A model generated the notes under the pieces. That model was given only the letters and a program-made list of their open reading frames with translations. It was not told the origin of the DNA and did not search any database. Source: Sediminibacillus dalangtanensis (lineage in GTDB: Bacteria; Bacillota; Bacilli; Bacillales; Amphibacillaceae). From it: a stretch of DNA of 64,000 nucleotides. This document shows positions 25,758 to 33,704 of this stretch, one piece after another. A program made the translations under genes and the position numbers. The first letter of the stretch is position 1. The number at the start of each line of letters is the position of its first letter. The stretch spans positions 3,782,001-3,846,000 of the forward strand of contig NZ_CP046956.1 of the NCBI RefSeq assembly GCF_017792025.1. Reading direction: 5' to 3'.

Positions 25758-27314
25758 TCATTTTAGTTTGTTTTTATATGAATTCCGAGGTTCCTTCAAA
25801 TACAGCATCCGATCGTTCAGTTCCTCGTCTTCACCATAGTAGCTACCGTATAATTCCAGATAGAAAGCAGCTGATTTATAATCCCTTGCATCTTCAAACC
25901 AGTCGGCCAAAAACAAAGCCATGTCAGCCCATTGCTTCTCAATCCAGCTGCGCATTTCAAGAAACCAGTCTTCATATAATCCAGGCATCATGTTTTCACT
26001 CTGTTCAGACAGCAGCTGTTTAAATCTTGCCACCTTTTCTTCGTCGCCTTTCAAGCGATTTGCCAGACGGATTGCATCGATTAGACTCTGGAGATCCGAT
26101 TTTACTTTTGCTTGGAGAAAAACATGTTCCCTGTCCGTTATCAATATTGGACTTTCATAGGCAAAATTATTTTTTTCCAACAACTGTTTCAAATGATGCA
26201 ATGCTACACGCAGACGATTCCTGGCGTTGTCCAAGTCGGCTTCAGGCCAGAATAGGTCACAAAGCTCCTCTCTGGTTGCTGATTGTTGAATGCTCAAATA
26301 GATTAGGAGCTGTTTCGCCTTCCGTTTTCCCCATCCTTCAAATAATCGGTTACCATTCAAATAAACCGAAAAACCATGGATCGTATTTACCAGAAGAATA
26401 TTGTCCTGTCCGGATGTTTCCATTTCCTGCTGCATCAACCCTCTTATTTCGGAGTACAATTCAGACGTCAGGTGTTTTTGGTAGTCATATTCCTGCAAAC
26501 TGATGAAAGAAGTGGAATTCCGATGTTTCTTGATGAAACCGTCGATCCAGTCGGCAACCAATTTTGGCTGATCCATTTGAATCATGAATGCAGCCTCAGG
26601 CACGGTATAACACCTTGCATTCGGATTAAAATTCAGGATGGCACTGGAAAGTTCAGGTGGAAATATAATATCCTCTGAACCGGACAAAATCAGAATAGGA
26701 ACCCTTATCCTGCGTAGGTTTTCGACCCCATCTGGGCCAAAACCGGTGTGGAACAATTCAAAGTAGACCGTCGTAGATACCTTTTTGTAAGCATTCAGCA
26801 GTGTAGAAGCCTTTGCTTCTGTGGGTATATAGCAAGCTTTATCGACGATTTCTTTTCCCATGGCCAGCATGTTGTCCTTCCCGTCAACCATATACTTCCT
26901 CTGACTGACAACCTTGTCCCCCATCTGTTTCGGATAATGGATGGGTACACTGAACAATACCACTGTCCTCAATTGGTCAGGCTGCTGCCCCGCTATCTTG
27001 ATACCGATAAACCCACCCAGCCCCTGTCCGATTAAATGATATGCTTCTATTGATAATTCCTTCATCAAGAAGGTAAGATCCTCTGTCAGCAAATCGATGT
27101 TTCTTTTCTCCCTGCCTGCATCGCTGTCTCCATGACCTCGCAAATCATAGCGTAAAATATGATAATGTTTACGAAAATAAGGAATGACAAAATCCCATGA
27201 GTACATATCCAAGCCAACTCCATGGATAAGAATCAGCGTTTCGTTGGCAAACGGGTCTTGCGATTCAATCCACTGGTAATGAATCGTTAAATCACCACGT
27301 TTCATGCAGGACAT
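25758..27314 (-). CDS. Alpha/beta-hydrolase-like pseudoenzyme fused to a SARP/BTAD transcriptional regulator
   Basis: 518 residues, ATG behind AGGAGG. Residues 20-265 form an alpha/beta-hydrolase fold (oxyanion LIHGVGLD at 28-35, YDLRGHGDSD at 56-65). The nucleophile elbow is HLIGQGLGG, so residue 98 is Gly instead of Ser, and the loop that should carry the catalytic His reads PEAAFMIQMDQP (Phe243). The acid Asp215 (SGSEDIIFPP) remains. It should be unable to hydrolyse and may only bind a ligand. Residues 306-380 are an OmpR-like winged helix of the SARP type (GWGKRKAKQLLIYLS, LFWPEADLDNARNRLRVALH) and about 400-510 the BTA repeat domain. Likely a ligand-sensing DNA-binding regulator; divergent from 27527. 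Confidence 0.88.
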   Translation of the reverse strand: MSCMKRGDLTIHYQWIESQDPFANETLILIHGVGLDMYSWDFVIPYFRKHYHILRYDLRGHGDSDAGREKRNIDLLTEDLTFLMKELSIEAYHLIGQGLGGFIGIKIAGQQPDQLRTVVLFSVPIHYPKQMGDKVVSQRKYMVDGKDNMLAMGKEIVDKACYIPTEAKASTLLNAYKKVSTTVYFELFHTGFGPDGVENLRRIRVPILILSGSEDIIFPPELSSAILNFNPNARCYTVPEAAFMIQMDQPKLVADWIDGFIKKHRNSTSFISLQEYDYQKHLTSELYSEIRGLMQQEMETSGQDNILLVNTIHGFSVYLNGNRLFEGWGKRKAKQLLIYLSIQQSATREELCDLFWPEADLDNARNRLRVALHHLKQLLEKNNFAYESPILITDREHVFLQAKVKSDLQSLIDAIRLANRLKGDEEKVARFKQLLSEQSENMMPGLYEDWFLEMRSWIEKQWADMALFLADWFEDARDYKSAAFYLELYGSYYGEDEELNDRMLYLKEPRNSYKNKLK

Positions 27315-27406
27315 TCGACCGCCTCCTGTTTGGTAGACTAAGTAAAAATGACTAAATTTTCTTACTACTATGGTTCGCTAAAAGTGTGGAAATTCCTTTA
27401 TACTCG

Positions 27407-27428
27407 GTCGTTTGGGGTTCCAAACGAC
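27407..27428. promoter_or_regulatory. 22-bp inverted repeat in the divergent 27315-27526 spacer
   Basis: Arms GTCGTTTGG and CCAAACGAC are perfect and separated by GGTT. A TATACT lies just upstream on the plus strand (27399-27404). It is a candidate operator for the neighbouring SARP-type regulator or a 5'-UTR hairpin; no T run follows, so it is not a terminator. Confidence 0.55.
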
Positions 27429-27526
27429 AGCTTGGTGGAGAGATGTTTCCTGAGCATGCAAGAAACTGCCAGTTTATGGTATGCTTGAAAGGATATCCTT
27501 AGAACCAGACACAAGTAGGTGAATCG

Positions 27527-29122
27527 ATGGAGCAAAACGCATTGCAGGTGGCTAAAAACTATCAAAAGCAGCGCCAATGGGGGAAAGCGGCAGCACTTTT
27601 TCAGCAGTACATGAAAAACAACCAGGAAAACTGTGATGCTACCGTATTTGCTGCTTATGCGCGCAGTCTGCGTTTTACCGGAGAGACAGATAAGGCAGAA
27701 AAAGTCCTGCAAACAGGAAAACGACAGCATCCTGAAAGTGAACGGATTTTATTGGAATTCCATAACCTTTATGACTTTTTAGGGCAATGGGAGACTGCTG
27801 AAGAAATAGCAAAATCCCTGATCAAGAAAAACCCCAACAAACCAAACTACCATTTCCGATTGGGAAGGACCTATTCGTTTTTAGAGAAACCAAAGCAGGC
27901 AAAAAAAGCCTATCGGAAAGCATTGGAGCAGCAGCACGGCCTTTCCTTCAAACAGCTGACAACAAAAATCCAAGCCGGTTTCGCAACAAATCCCGAGGAG
28001 GTCTCTTCGACCTATGTATTCATGGACGGGAAGAACAATTTAGGTGCCTTCATCCACGACTATAAAGGAAAGAAATACTTTACAAAAATTGCTTCTTATA
28101 AAAACAACAAGGTGGGCGCCGGCCGGGAAGAAACCTTCTACAAGCAATTGTCCGCAGACTTTCCGCAACTGGAAGGCTTGGCACCGAAGTATATCGATGC
28201 ACAAGTGATCGATAAAATCGCTTATTTAACGATTGAATGGATAGATGCTGTCCCGGCTGCACAAAAAGATATCAAAACGATTATCCCGGCAGTCCAGCGT
28301 TTATCCAGTATTGGTTTTCAGTCGCTTAACAACAGCTATCCAAATCCTGATTATGTTTTCCAATACAAAAAAGGCCGTGCCATTTCGGTCGTACATTTTT
28401 TCACCCAGATTCATCAGGCAATCTATAATGAGAAAATGTTTGAATCGATACAATTGATCATGAAGCAGCATCGTTACCTAAACGGTGTCAGGAAAATCAT
28501 CGAGCGATTGAAGACGGTTGTGGTGGGATGCCGATTGTATGAATTTATCGAACCGGAAAAACATTATGCATTGTTGCACGGCGATTTTGCTTTTCAAAAT
28601 GTGATGATCGACAAAAAAACCGGATCGCCGAAAGTCATCGACTGGACTTCTTTTACAACGGGACCACATTTTATCGATGTCGCCAGGCTGTTTACGAGCC
28701 TGCTGATTCCTTACCAGGAAGTGAAACGACTATATTTGGAGGATGATCAAACCGGAGGAAGACTCTCTCAAGTGGAACAAATCTTCTTTTTATACGCACT
28801 CATACTCTTTTATTTCCAGAAGCTTGGCCGAAAAGGGCTAGAGACCGAGTTGTCTATTTACTTGCTACCTGCTCTTAAAGACTTGGAAAGACTGGTAGTG
28901 GAATTTTCACAAACGGAAGAAGGGAAACATGTGGAGAAAAACCTATCCTTGCCAGAAGACGAAAATGCTTTAAAAATCAAGCAGCTGGAGCAAAAGCTGG
29001 ACATCATCCAGGAGGAACGGGACCATTTGCAGGAGCGACTAGATGGGGTGTTGAATAGCAAGTCGTGGCGGATTACCATGCCGCTTCGCTTATTTACCGA
29101 ACGGAAACAAAAAAAGCGTTAG
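27527..29122 (+). CDS. TPR protein with aminoglycoside-phosphotransferase-like kinase domain
   Basis: 531 residues, ATG with AGGTGAATCG. Residues 1-135 contain three or four TPR-like helix pairs. Residues 160-400 resemble an APH/choline-kinase fold: a Lys in KYFTKIAS (187), an acidic residue at 201-202, the catalytic loop LLHGDFAFQNVMID (350-362) with Asp353 and Asn358, and the metal Asp in VIDWTSF (372). A charged coiled coil follows (about 465-505), then NSKSWRITMPLRLF, a motif usual at the C-terminal ends of proteins in polysaccharide synthesis loci, where it follows glycosyltransferase modules. No close described relative known to me. Cytosolic or membrane-associated; substrate unknown, sugars or wall polymers are an inference. 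Confidence 0.75.
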   Translation: MEQNALQVAKNYQKQRQWGKAAALFQQYMKNNQENCDATVFAAYARSLRFTGETDKAEKVLQTGKRQHPESERILLEFHNLYDFLGQWETAEEIAKSLIKKNPNKPNYHFRLGRTYSFLEKPKQAKKAYRKALEQQHGLSFKQLTTKIQAGFATNPEEVSSTYVFMDGKNNLGAFIHDYKGKKYFTKIASYKNNKVGAGREETFYKQLSADFPQLEGLAPKYIDAQVIDKIAYLTIEWIDAVPAAQKDIKTIIPAVQRLSSIGFQSLNNSYPNPDYVFQYKKGRAISVVHFFTQIHQAIYNEKMFESIQLIMKQHRYLNGVRKIIERLKTVVVGCRLYEFIEPEKHYALLHGDFAFQNVMIDKKTGSPKVIDWTSFTTGPHFIDVARLFTSLLIPYQEVKRLYLEDDQTGGRLSQVEQIFFLYALILFYFQKLGRKGLETELSIYLLPALKDLERLVVEFSQTEEGKHVEKNLSLPEDENALKIKQLEQKLDIIQEERDHLQERLDGVLNSKSWRITMPLRLFTERKQKKR

Positions 29123-29168
29123 ATACATAAAACCGGGACAGCTGTTGGCTAGTTCCGGTTCTGTTTAT

Positions 29169-29555
29169 TTAGCCGGAAGTTGATGGCTTCCTTTCCAGCT
29201 CGCTTTTTCGTAAAGCTCCCAGCAATTCTTTTACCATCCGCTTTTTATTCCTTATTGCCTGCTCTTCCTCTCCCAGTCTTTCCTGCATTACCATCAGAGT
29301 TTCCGAAACACCCTTTATTAAATGTTCGGAACCACAGCCATTCATCCGCCTCAACCTAACGATAGCCTGAATATCCTTTAATGAAAGTCCGAGTGATTTC
29401 ATTTCCCGAATTGCCTCAAAATCGCGTTTTTGCTGCAATCCATATAACCGCTGGCCATTATTCCATGCGGGTTCAAGCAATTCAAGATCTTCATAATGAC
29501 GAACAGTGTCCTTTGTCGTTTTCATTTCTTTTACAAATTCTCCGATTCTCATCAT
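29169..29555 (-). CDS. MerR-family transcriptional regulator
   Basis: 128 residues. A longer frame begins at 29582, but AGGAGGCTTCTCG favours the ATGATG at 29555. The N-terminal winged helix reads MMRIGEFVKEMKTTKDTVRHYEDLELLEP, then a WNNGQRLYGLQQKRDFEAIREMKSLGLSL second part, a coiled coil and a C-terminal region without Cys clusters (one Cys in MNGCGSEH), so metal sensing of the usual type is not obvious. Divergent from a small membrane-protein gene across an operator-like palindrome. Confidence 0.88.
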   Translation of the reverse strand: MMRIGEFVKEMKTTKDTVRHYEDLELLEPAWNNGQRLYGLQQKRDFEAIREMKSLGLSLKDIQAIVRLRRMNGCGSEHLIKGVSETLMVMQERLGEEEQAIRNKKRMVKELLGALRKSELERKPSTSG

Positions 29556-29587
29556 CGAGAAGCCTCCTATCCTTTCCACCAAAACTA

Positions 29588-29619
29588 TTGACGTGGGGTC
29601 GACCCCACCGTTTAATCTA
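29588..29619 (+). promoter_or_regulatory. MerR-type promoter with 16-bp palindrome
   Basis: TTGACG (29588-29593) overlaps the perfect palindrome GTGGGGTCGACCCCAC (29593-29608). A -10 TTTAAT (29611, 17-bp spacer) or TAATCT (29614, 20-bp spacer) follows. A palindrome between -35 and -10 is the layout MerR proteins use. It drives the 29652 gene and is likely bound by the adjacent regulator. Confidence 0.7.
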
Positions 29620-29651
29620 CCTTTACATCAATAGTAAAAGGAGAGATTTAT

Positions 29652-29984
29652 TTGATTAGCAGTATCTTGATTATTTTGTTCTCATTAATCAGTCTGTCCG
29701 GTGTCTTTGTTTTCCTAGGAGCCGGCAATGATCGTCTGGCTCCCCAGCTGCAGCCATTCCAAATCATCGCTTTGACCTTCGCCCATTTGAGCTTTCTCCT
29801 GTTGGGGATGTTCGCATTTATCATGCATGCTCCAATTAAATGGATGATATTCGGAATGGCAGCAGTAATCCTTTCGAGAGTGTGTAATGGCTACTTTCTT
29901 TATGGAAAGAACAACTGGCAGCATTACCTCGTTACGGGGGGATGGATGGCATGCAATCTCGTACTCCAAGTATCGGGCCTATAA
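29652..29984 (+). CDS. Four-helix membrane protein controlled by a MerR regulator
   Basis: 110 residues, TTG start with AAAGGAGAG. Four hydrophobic segments: SILIILFSLISLSGVFVFL, TFAHLSFLLLGMFAFIMHA, IKWMIFGMAAVILSRVCNGY, and YLVTGGWMACNLVLQVSGL. No family recognised and no catalytic motif. Its control by the divergent MerR protein, across a palindromic operator, suggests it responds to a chemical stress (inference). Its 3' end lies close to the CstA terminator. Confidence 0.7.
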   Translation: MISSILIILFSLISLSGVFVFLGAGNDRLAPQLQPFQIIALTFAHLSFLLLGMFAFIMHAPIKWMIFGMAAVILSRVCNGYFLYGKNNWQHYLVTGGWMACNLVLQVSGL

Positions 29985-30001
29985 CCTTTCCATTCGACTT
30001 T

Positions 30002-30044
30002 AAAAAAAGCGTCTTCCAGGTAAATCTCCGGAAGACGCTTTTCC
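30002..30044 (-). terminator. Terminator of the cstA-like gene
   Basis: AAAAGCGTCTTCC, short loop, GGAAGACGCTTTTT. The stem can serve both strands, so it also closes the membrane-protein gene. Confidence 0.85.
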
Positions 30045-31487
30045 TTACGCGATGTTGTATTGGGCACTTTTCTGCTTGATACTGCGGTATTTGATGATTT
30101 GGCTGGCATACCACAGAATGACAACAAAGGTAAGCGTAAATCCGATAATGGCAGACAGCTGGTAATCAAGGTTCAAGCCTTCGGGCGCATAGAAGATGTA
30201 CATACAGACAACACCGGTCATAAAAACAGCCGGAATGCCGCAAATCCAATGCAGCTTGAAATTCTTCAGCAAATACAAAGTTCCAGTCCAGAGCATTACT
30301 GTGGCCACGACCTGATTAGTCCAGCCTACATACCTCCATAGAAACGTGTAATCGATCGTGGCCAGGAAAAATGCCGGGATGGAAATCGGAACCGTGACAA
30401 GCAGTACTTTCCACTTGCTGTCCATCCGATAGAATTTAGACAAAACATCCGTAGCAATCATCCTGGATGAACGAAGTGCCGTATCACCGGTTGTTATCGG
30501 CAGAATGATAACTCCGAAAATGGCAAGAATCCCGCCAATCGTACCTAGTAACGAGGTAGAAATTTCATTCACCACTCCGGACGGACCGCCTGCAGCTAGT
30601 GCTTCCGAAAGACCAGTTGTTCCGTTAAAAAATGTCATTCCGGCAGCCGCCCAAATCAATGCAATTACCCCTTCCATAATCATTGCTCCATAAAAGATTT
30701 TACGTCCATCAGATTCCTTTTTCATCGTACAGGCCATAATTGGACTTTGGGTACAATGGAACCCGGAAATCGCCCCGCAAGAAATGGTGACCATTAGCAA
30801 TGGCCATATTGGCAGATCCCCTGGATGGAGATTCGCCATCGTCAGGTTCGGCATCGGTTTGCCGGATACAATCGTACCAATCGCAACGGCCACCGCCATG
30901 ATAAGCAAAATCGCTCCAAGCAACGGATAAATTTTGCCAATAATCCGATTGACAGGAAGAATAGTCGCTAAGAAGAAATACCCGAAGATAATGATCAAAG
31001 CAACCATAAAGCTAAGCGGTGTTATTTGCGAAATCAACTGGGCAGGTCCCGCTGTAAAAGCGGCTGCAACCAGCAGCATCAGCACGAGCGAAAGACCGTT
31101 AATAAACACCTTCGCCGGTTTTCCTAAGTAACGGCCTACCAGTGCCGGAAACTGTGCGCCATTATGGCGAAGCGACATCATGCCGGAAAAATAGTCGTGT
31201 ACCGCCCCGGCAAAGATACTGCCGATTACGATCCATATAAATGCCACTGGCCCATAAAGGGCACCTGCTACCGCCCCATAAATCGGACCGAGACCGGCGA
31301 TATTCAATAGCTGAATGAGGTTGCCCTTCCACCAGCTCATCGGTACAAAATCCAGATTGTCCCGCTTAGTATAGGCAGGAGTAAGTGTTTGATCATCGAT
31401 TCCAAAAGTCCGTTCTACAAATTTCCCATAGAATACATAACCGAGAATAAGTAAGATGAGTGCCGCAAAAAATGTTACCATTGCCAA
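30045..31487 (-). CDS. CstA-family carbon starvation / pyruvate or peptide transporter
   Basis: 480 residues, ATG with AGGAGGATT. It starts with the CstA signature (LILGYVFYGKFVERTFGID, then NLDFVPMSWWKGNLIQLLNIAGLGPIYGAVAGALYG), followed by many membrane segments. The length is short compared with E. coli CstA (701) or BtsT (716), and typical of the short Bacillaceae branch. CstA proteins import peptides or pyruvate; the branch here has no defined substrate. It is monocistronic and no LytST-type regulators are adjacent. Confidence 0.9.
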   Translation of the reverse strand: MAMVTFFAALILLILGYVFYGKFVERTFGIDDQTLTPAYTKRDNLDFVPMSWWKGNLIQLLNIAGLGPIYGAVAGALYGPVAFIWIVIGSIFAGAVHDYFSGMMSLRHNGAQFPALVGRYLGKPAKVFINGLSLVLMLLVAAAFTAGPAQLISQITPLSFMVALIIIFGYFFLATILPVNRIIGKIYPLLGAILLIMAVAVAIGTIVSGKPMPNLTMANLHPGDLPIWPLLMVTISCGAISGFHCTQSPIMACTMKKESDGRKIFYGAMIMEGVIALIWAAAGMTFFNGTTGLSEALAAGGPSGVVNEISTSLLGTIGGILAIFGVIILPITTGDTALRSSRMIATDVLSKFYRMDSKWKVLLVTVPISIPAFFLATIDYTFLWRYVGWTNQVVATVMLWTGTLYLLKNFKLHWICGIPAVFMTGVVCMYIFYAPEGLNLDYQLSAIIGFTLTFVVILWYASQIIKYRSIKQKSAQYNIA

Positions 31488-31722
31488 TCCTCCTGTTGAA
31501 AATCTAGTAGAGTATGAACAATCTTAACATGTTTTCGGAGAAAGTAAATATAATTTTCAGAAAAAAGTTACTATTAAGTATATTAAAGGGCTTACACGGT
31601 CACCTAACGAAGGAACCTCCTAAGAGATCTTCTTTTTGTTTAGCTCGGCGTCCATATTACGTTATATTCATAAGCAGTCCCGGGAGAGGAAACGATGGAA
31701 AAGGTTCAATTTTCAGGCGGAT

Positions 31723-31869
31723 TTGATCTTCTTTGGCCGGGGTTTGATCTTCTTCCGGGCGAATTTGCTCTTCTTCCAGCCGGAGTTGCTCTTCTTTGCC
31801 CGCCATTTGCTCTTCTTCCAGCCGGAGTTGCTCTTCTTTGACGACAATTTGATCTTCTTCCAGGCGGGA
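31723..31869. repeat. Seven 21-bp tandem units (minisatellite)
   Basis: Seven units of 21 bp, each starting TTGATCTTCTT or TTGCTCTTCTT, followed by a variable half. Because 21 is a multiple of three, frames stay open on both strands: the minus strand would code for heptads such as LRLEEEQ, the plus strand for LLFFQPE. Neither frame has a convincing start. The array lies behind the hxlB terminator. From memory, similar repeats exist in other Bacillus genomes. Confidence 0.85.
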
Positions 31870-31894
31870 TTGATTTACTGAAAATAGAACAGAA

Positions 31895-31930
31895 AAAGGT
31901 GCCAGCAACGGTTACACTGGCACCTTGTTT
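31895..31930 (-). terminator. Terminator of the hxlAB operon
   Basis: AAGGTGCCAG, 12-base loop, CTGGCACCTT and T5 on the minus strand, immediately behind hxlB. Confidence 0.9.
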
Positions 31931-31932
31931 AT

Positions 31933-32487
31933 TTACTCTAAATTGGCATGTCTTCCATACATTTTGTCTGATTGCATGTCCTTTTTTTCCATAAGTCGTA
32001 ATATAATAGAATCAAACAACAGGAGCAGCGATTGTTCAAATAACGACCCCATCGGCTGGATGGATTTTCCGCTAGCGTTGTCTGCTTTTGCCTGCGCCGG
32101 GACTTCTAGGACGTTGTCAGCCATTTTTCCAATCGTGGAATCGGGGTTTATAGTAACAGCGGCAACCCTTGCACCAATTTTTTTTGCTTTCTCCGTCATG
32201 GCTGCCAAACTCTGTGTTTCGCCTGAACCGGAGCCGACAATAAACAAATCTCCCGGTAACAAACTTGGGGTAACCGTTTCTCCGACTACGTAAGGTTCAA
32301 ATCCTATATGCATCAACCGCATCACAAAGGATTTCCCCATAAGTCCAGAACGTCCACCGCCTGCAACAAAGATTTTCTCAGCGCCAATAATAGCATTCAC
32401 CAAACCCTCTACCTGCTGAGTATCCACCCTATTCAGGGTTTGTTTCAGCTCTCCTAAAATTTCGTCGGTATAGGCCATGGTCTGCAT
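31933..32487 (-). CDS. hxlB: 6-phospho-3-hexuloisomerase
   Basis: 184 residues; a second Met lies three codons on. It carries a SIS domain: FVAGGGRSGLMGKSFVMRLMHIG (about 35-58) and the serine-rich LFIVGSGSGETQSLAAM loop (about 82-98). It isomerises D-arabino-3-hexulose 6-phosphate to fructose 6-phosphate, the second step of the ribulose monophosphate pathway that fixes and detoxifies formaldehyde. One base separates it from hxlA upstream, so translation is coupled. Length agrees with the B. subtilis protein (185). Confidence 0.95.
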   Translation of the reverse strand: MQTMAYTDEILGELKQTLNRVDTQQVEGLVNAIIGAEKIFVAGGGRSGLMGKSFVMRLMHIGFEPYVVGETVTPSLLPGDLFIVGSGSGETQSLAAMTEKAKKIGARVAAVTINPDSTIGKMADNVLEVPAQAKADNASGKSIQPMGSLFEQSLLLLFDSIILRLMEKKDMQSDKMYGRHANLE

Positions 32488-32488
32488 C

Positions 32489-33130
32489 TTATTGGTTCAC
32501 GCCTTCATCAATCATTTGCTTGATTTTGGCTGCTTCCGTTTTTTTATCATCCTTACTAGTGATGCCACCGCCGACAATGATGAGGTCCGGTTGTGCTTTC
32601 ATTACTTCAGGCAATGTTTCCCGTTTTATCCCCCCAGCGATCGCTGTCTTGGCGTTTTTGACAACCTGCTTGATGGTACGCAGATCTTCAAATGAATCCT
32701 TGCCTTCTGCTTGGAGGTCATATCCTGTATGCACACAAATATAATCTGCGCCAAGCTGGTCAAGCTCCTCTGCACGCGTCTTTATATCTTTTACCGCAAT
32801 CATGTCGACAAGAATTTCTTTGCCTTGTTTTCTTGCTTCTTCCACAGCTCCCTTTATGGAACTATCCTCGGCAGCGCCCAGTATGGTGACAATGTCGGCG
32901 CCTGCAGCGGAAGCTTGGGCCACTTCATATCCTGCAGCATCCATAATTTTGACATCTGCAAGTACCGTCAAGTCAGGAAAAGCGTCTTTTACTTCACGAA
33001 CTGCTCGATGCCCTTCACTATTTATAATCGGTGTCCCGATCTCCACAATATCAATATGCTCTTCTACTTCCTTTATCAATTCAATAGCTTGTGGGATATT
33101 CACTAAGTCTAAAGCTAACTGTAATTTCAT
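32489..33130 (-). CDS. hxlA: 3-hexulose-6-phosphate synthase
   Basis: 213 residues, ATG with AAGGGAG. Orotidine-phosphate-decarboxylase-like barrel: MKLQLALDLVNIPQAIELIK, the catalytic DVKIMDAAGYEVAQASAAGAD (about 58-78) and AIAGGIKRETLPEV (about 165-178). It condenses formaldehyde with ribulose 5-phosphate to hexulose 6-phosphate in the cytosol. First gene of the hxlAB pair; formaldehyde detoxification is the expected role in a non-methylotroph. Confidence 0.96.
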   Translation of the reverse strand: MKLQLALDLVNIPQAIELIKEVEEHIDIVEIGTPIINSEGHRAVREVKDAFPDLTVLADVKIMDAAGYEVAQASAAGADIVTILGAAEDSSIKGAVEEARKQGKEILVDMIAVKDIKTRAEELDQLGADYICVHTGYDLQAEGKDSFEDLRTIKQVVKNAKTAIAGGIKRETLPEVMKAQPDLIIVGGGITSKDDKKTEAAKIKQMIDEGVNQ

Positions 33131-33215
33131 GTATACTAACTCCCTTGCATTTTTTTAACTTCTCTACCAGTGTAATGTACTTTACCAAAAATCATAAGTA
33201 CGCACTTTTCCCTCA

Positions 33216-33234
33216 TATAGTGATCAAAACTATA
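33216..33234. promoter_or_regulatory. Candidate HxlR-type operator upstream of hxlA
   Basis: Inverted arms TATAGT and ACTATA, spaced by 7 bp, 85 bp upstream of hxlA. An AGTATACCATATAG element with related half-sites is upstream of the hxlR-like gene. In B. subtilis HxlR activates hxlAB from upstream sites; match to those sites is not checked. Confidence 0.4.
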
Positions 33235-33282
33235 CTGTTTCATGCATGGATCTTGCCCTCCACCGCTCCGTATAGGTGCGTA

Positions 33283-33318
33283 AAAAAGGGATGAAACAAC
33301 GTGTTTCATCCCTTGATT
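33283..33318 (-). terminator. Terminator of the hxlR-like gene
   Basis: AAGGGATGAAACA / TGTTTCATCCCTT stem with an A/T-rich flank, directly behind the stop codon. Confidence 0.82.
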
Positions 33319-33320
33319 AG

Positions 33321-33704
33321 TTACTGCGATTTCTCCGTAGTTTCTTTAATATGGATTGAACCGGGGACTTCCTTGTCTAAATAGGTTTTGTATGTTTTGC
33401 CCCAATCATACATTCTTTCCAACACCGGCATAAGGGATTTACCTTGTTCGGTCAACGAATACTCTACCTTGGGAGGAACGACTGGATACACGTCTCTATG
33501 CACGATGAAATCTGACTCTAACTCACGAAGCTGTGTTATCAGCATTCTTTGTGTAATTCCTGGTATAAGCCTTTTAAGTTCGTTAAATCGTTTGGTCCCT
33601 TCCCTTCCCAGATGCCATAAGATAATCATTTTCCACTTCCCGCCAATTACCGAAAGTGTTAGTTCTTTTTCACAGTTATATTCTTTTTCGCACACGTGTC
33701 CCAT
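33321..33704 (-). CDS. HxlR-family transcriptional regulator
   Basis: 127 residues, ATG 33704 with AGGAGGCAGGG. The typical N-terminal Cys and helix ([22 protein letters not shown]) are followed by the winged-helix segment [25 protein letters not shown] and the wing [15 protein letters not shown]. HxlR proteins sense electrophiles such as formaldehyde through the N-terminal Cys. It lies upstream of hxlAB on the same strand, with its own terminator; in B. subtilis hxlR is divergent from hxlAB. Regulation of hxlAB is likely. Confidence 0.9.
   Translation of the reverse strand: MGHVCEKEYNCEKELTLSVIGGKWKMIILWHLGREGTKRFNELKRLIPGITQRMLITQLRELESDFIVHRDVYPVVPPKVEYSLTEQGKSLMPVLERMYDWGKTYKTYLDKEVPGSIHIKETTEKSQ

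Noticed and set aside
31657..31908. Heptad-repeat protein on the minus strand, or LLFF-repeat protein on the plus strand
   Set aside because: Frames are open only because the repeat is 21 bp long; the minus-strand start falls inside the hxlAB terminator, and neither has a ribosome binding site.
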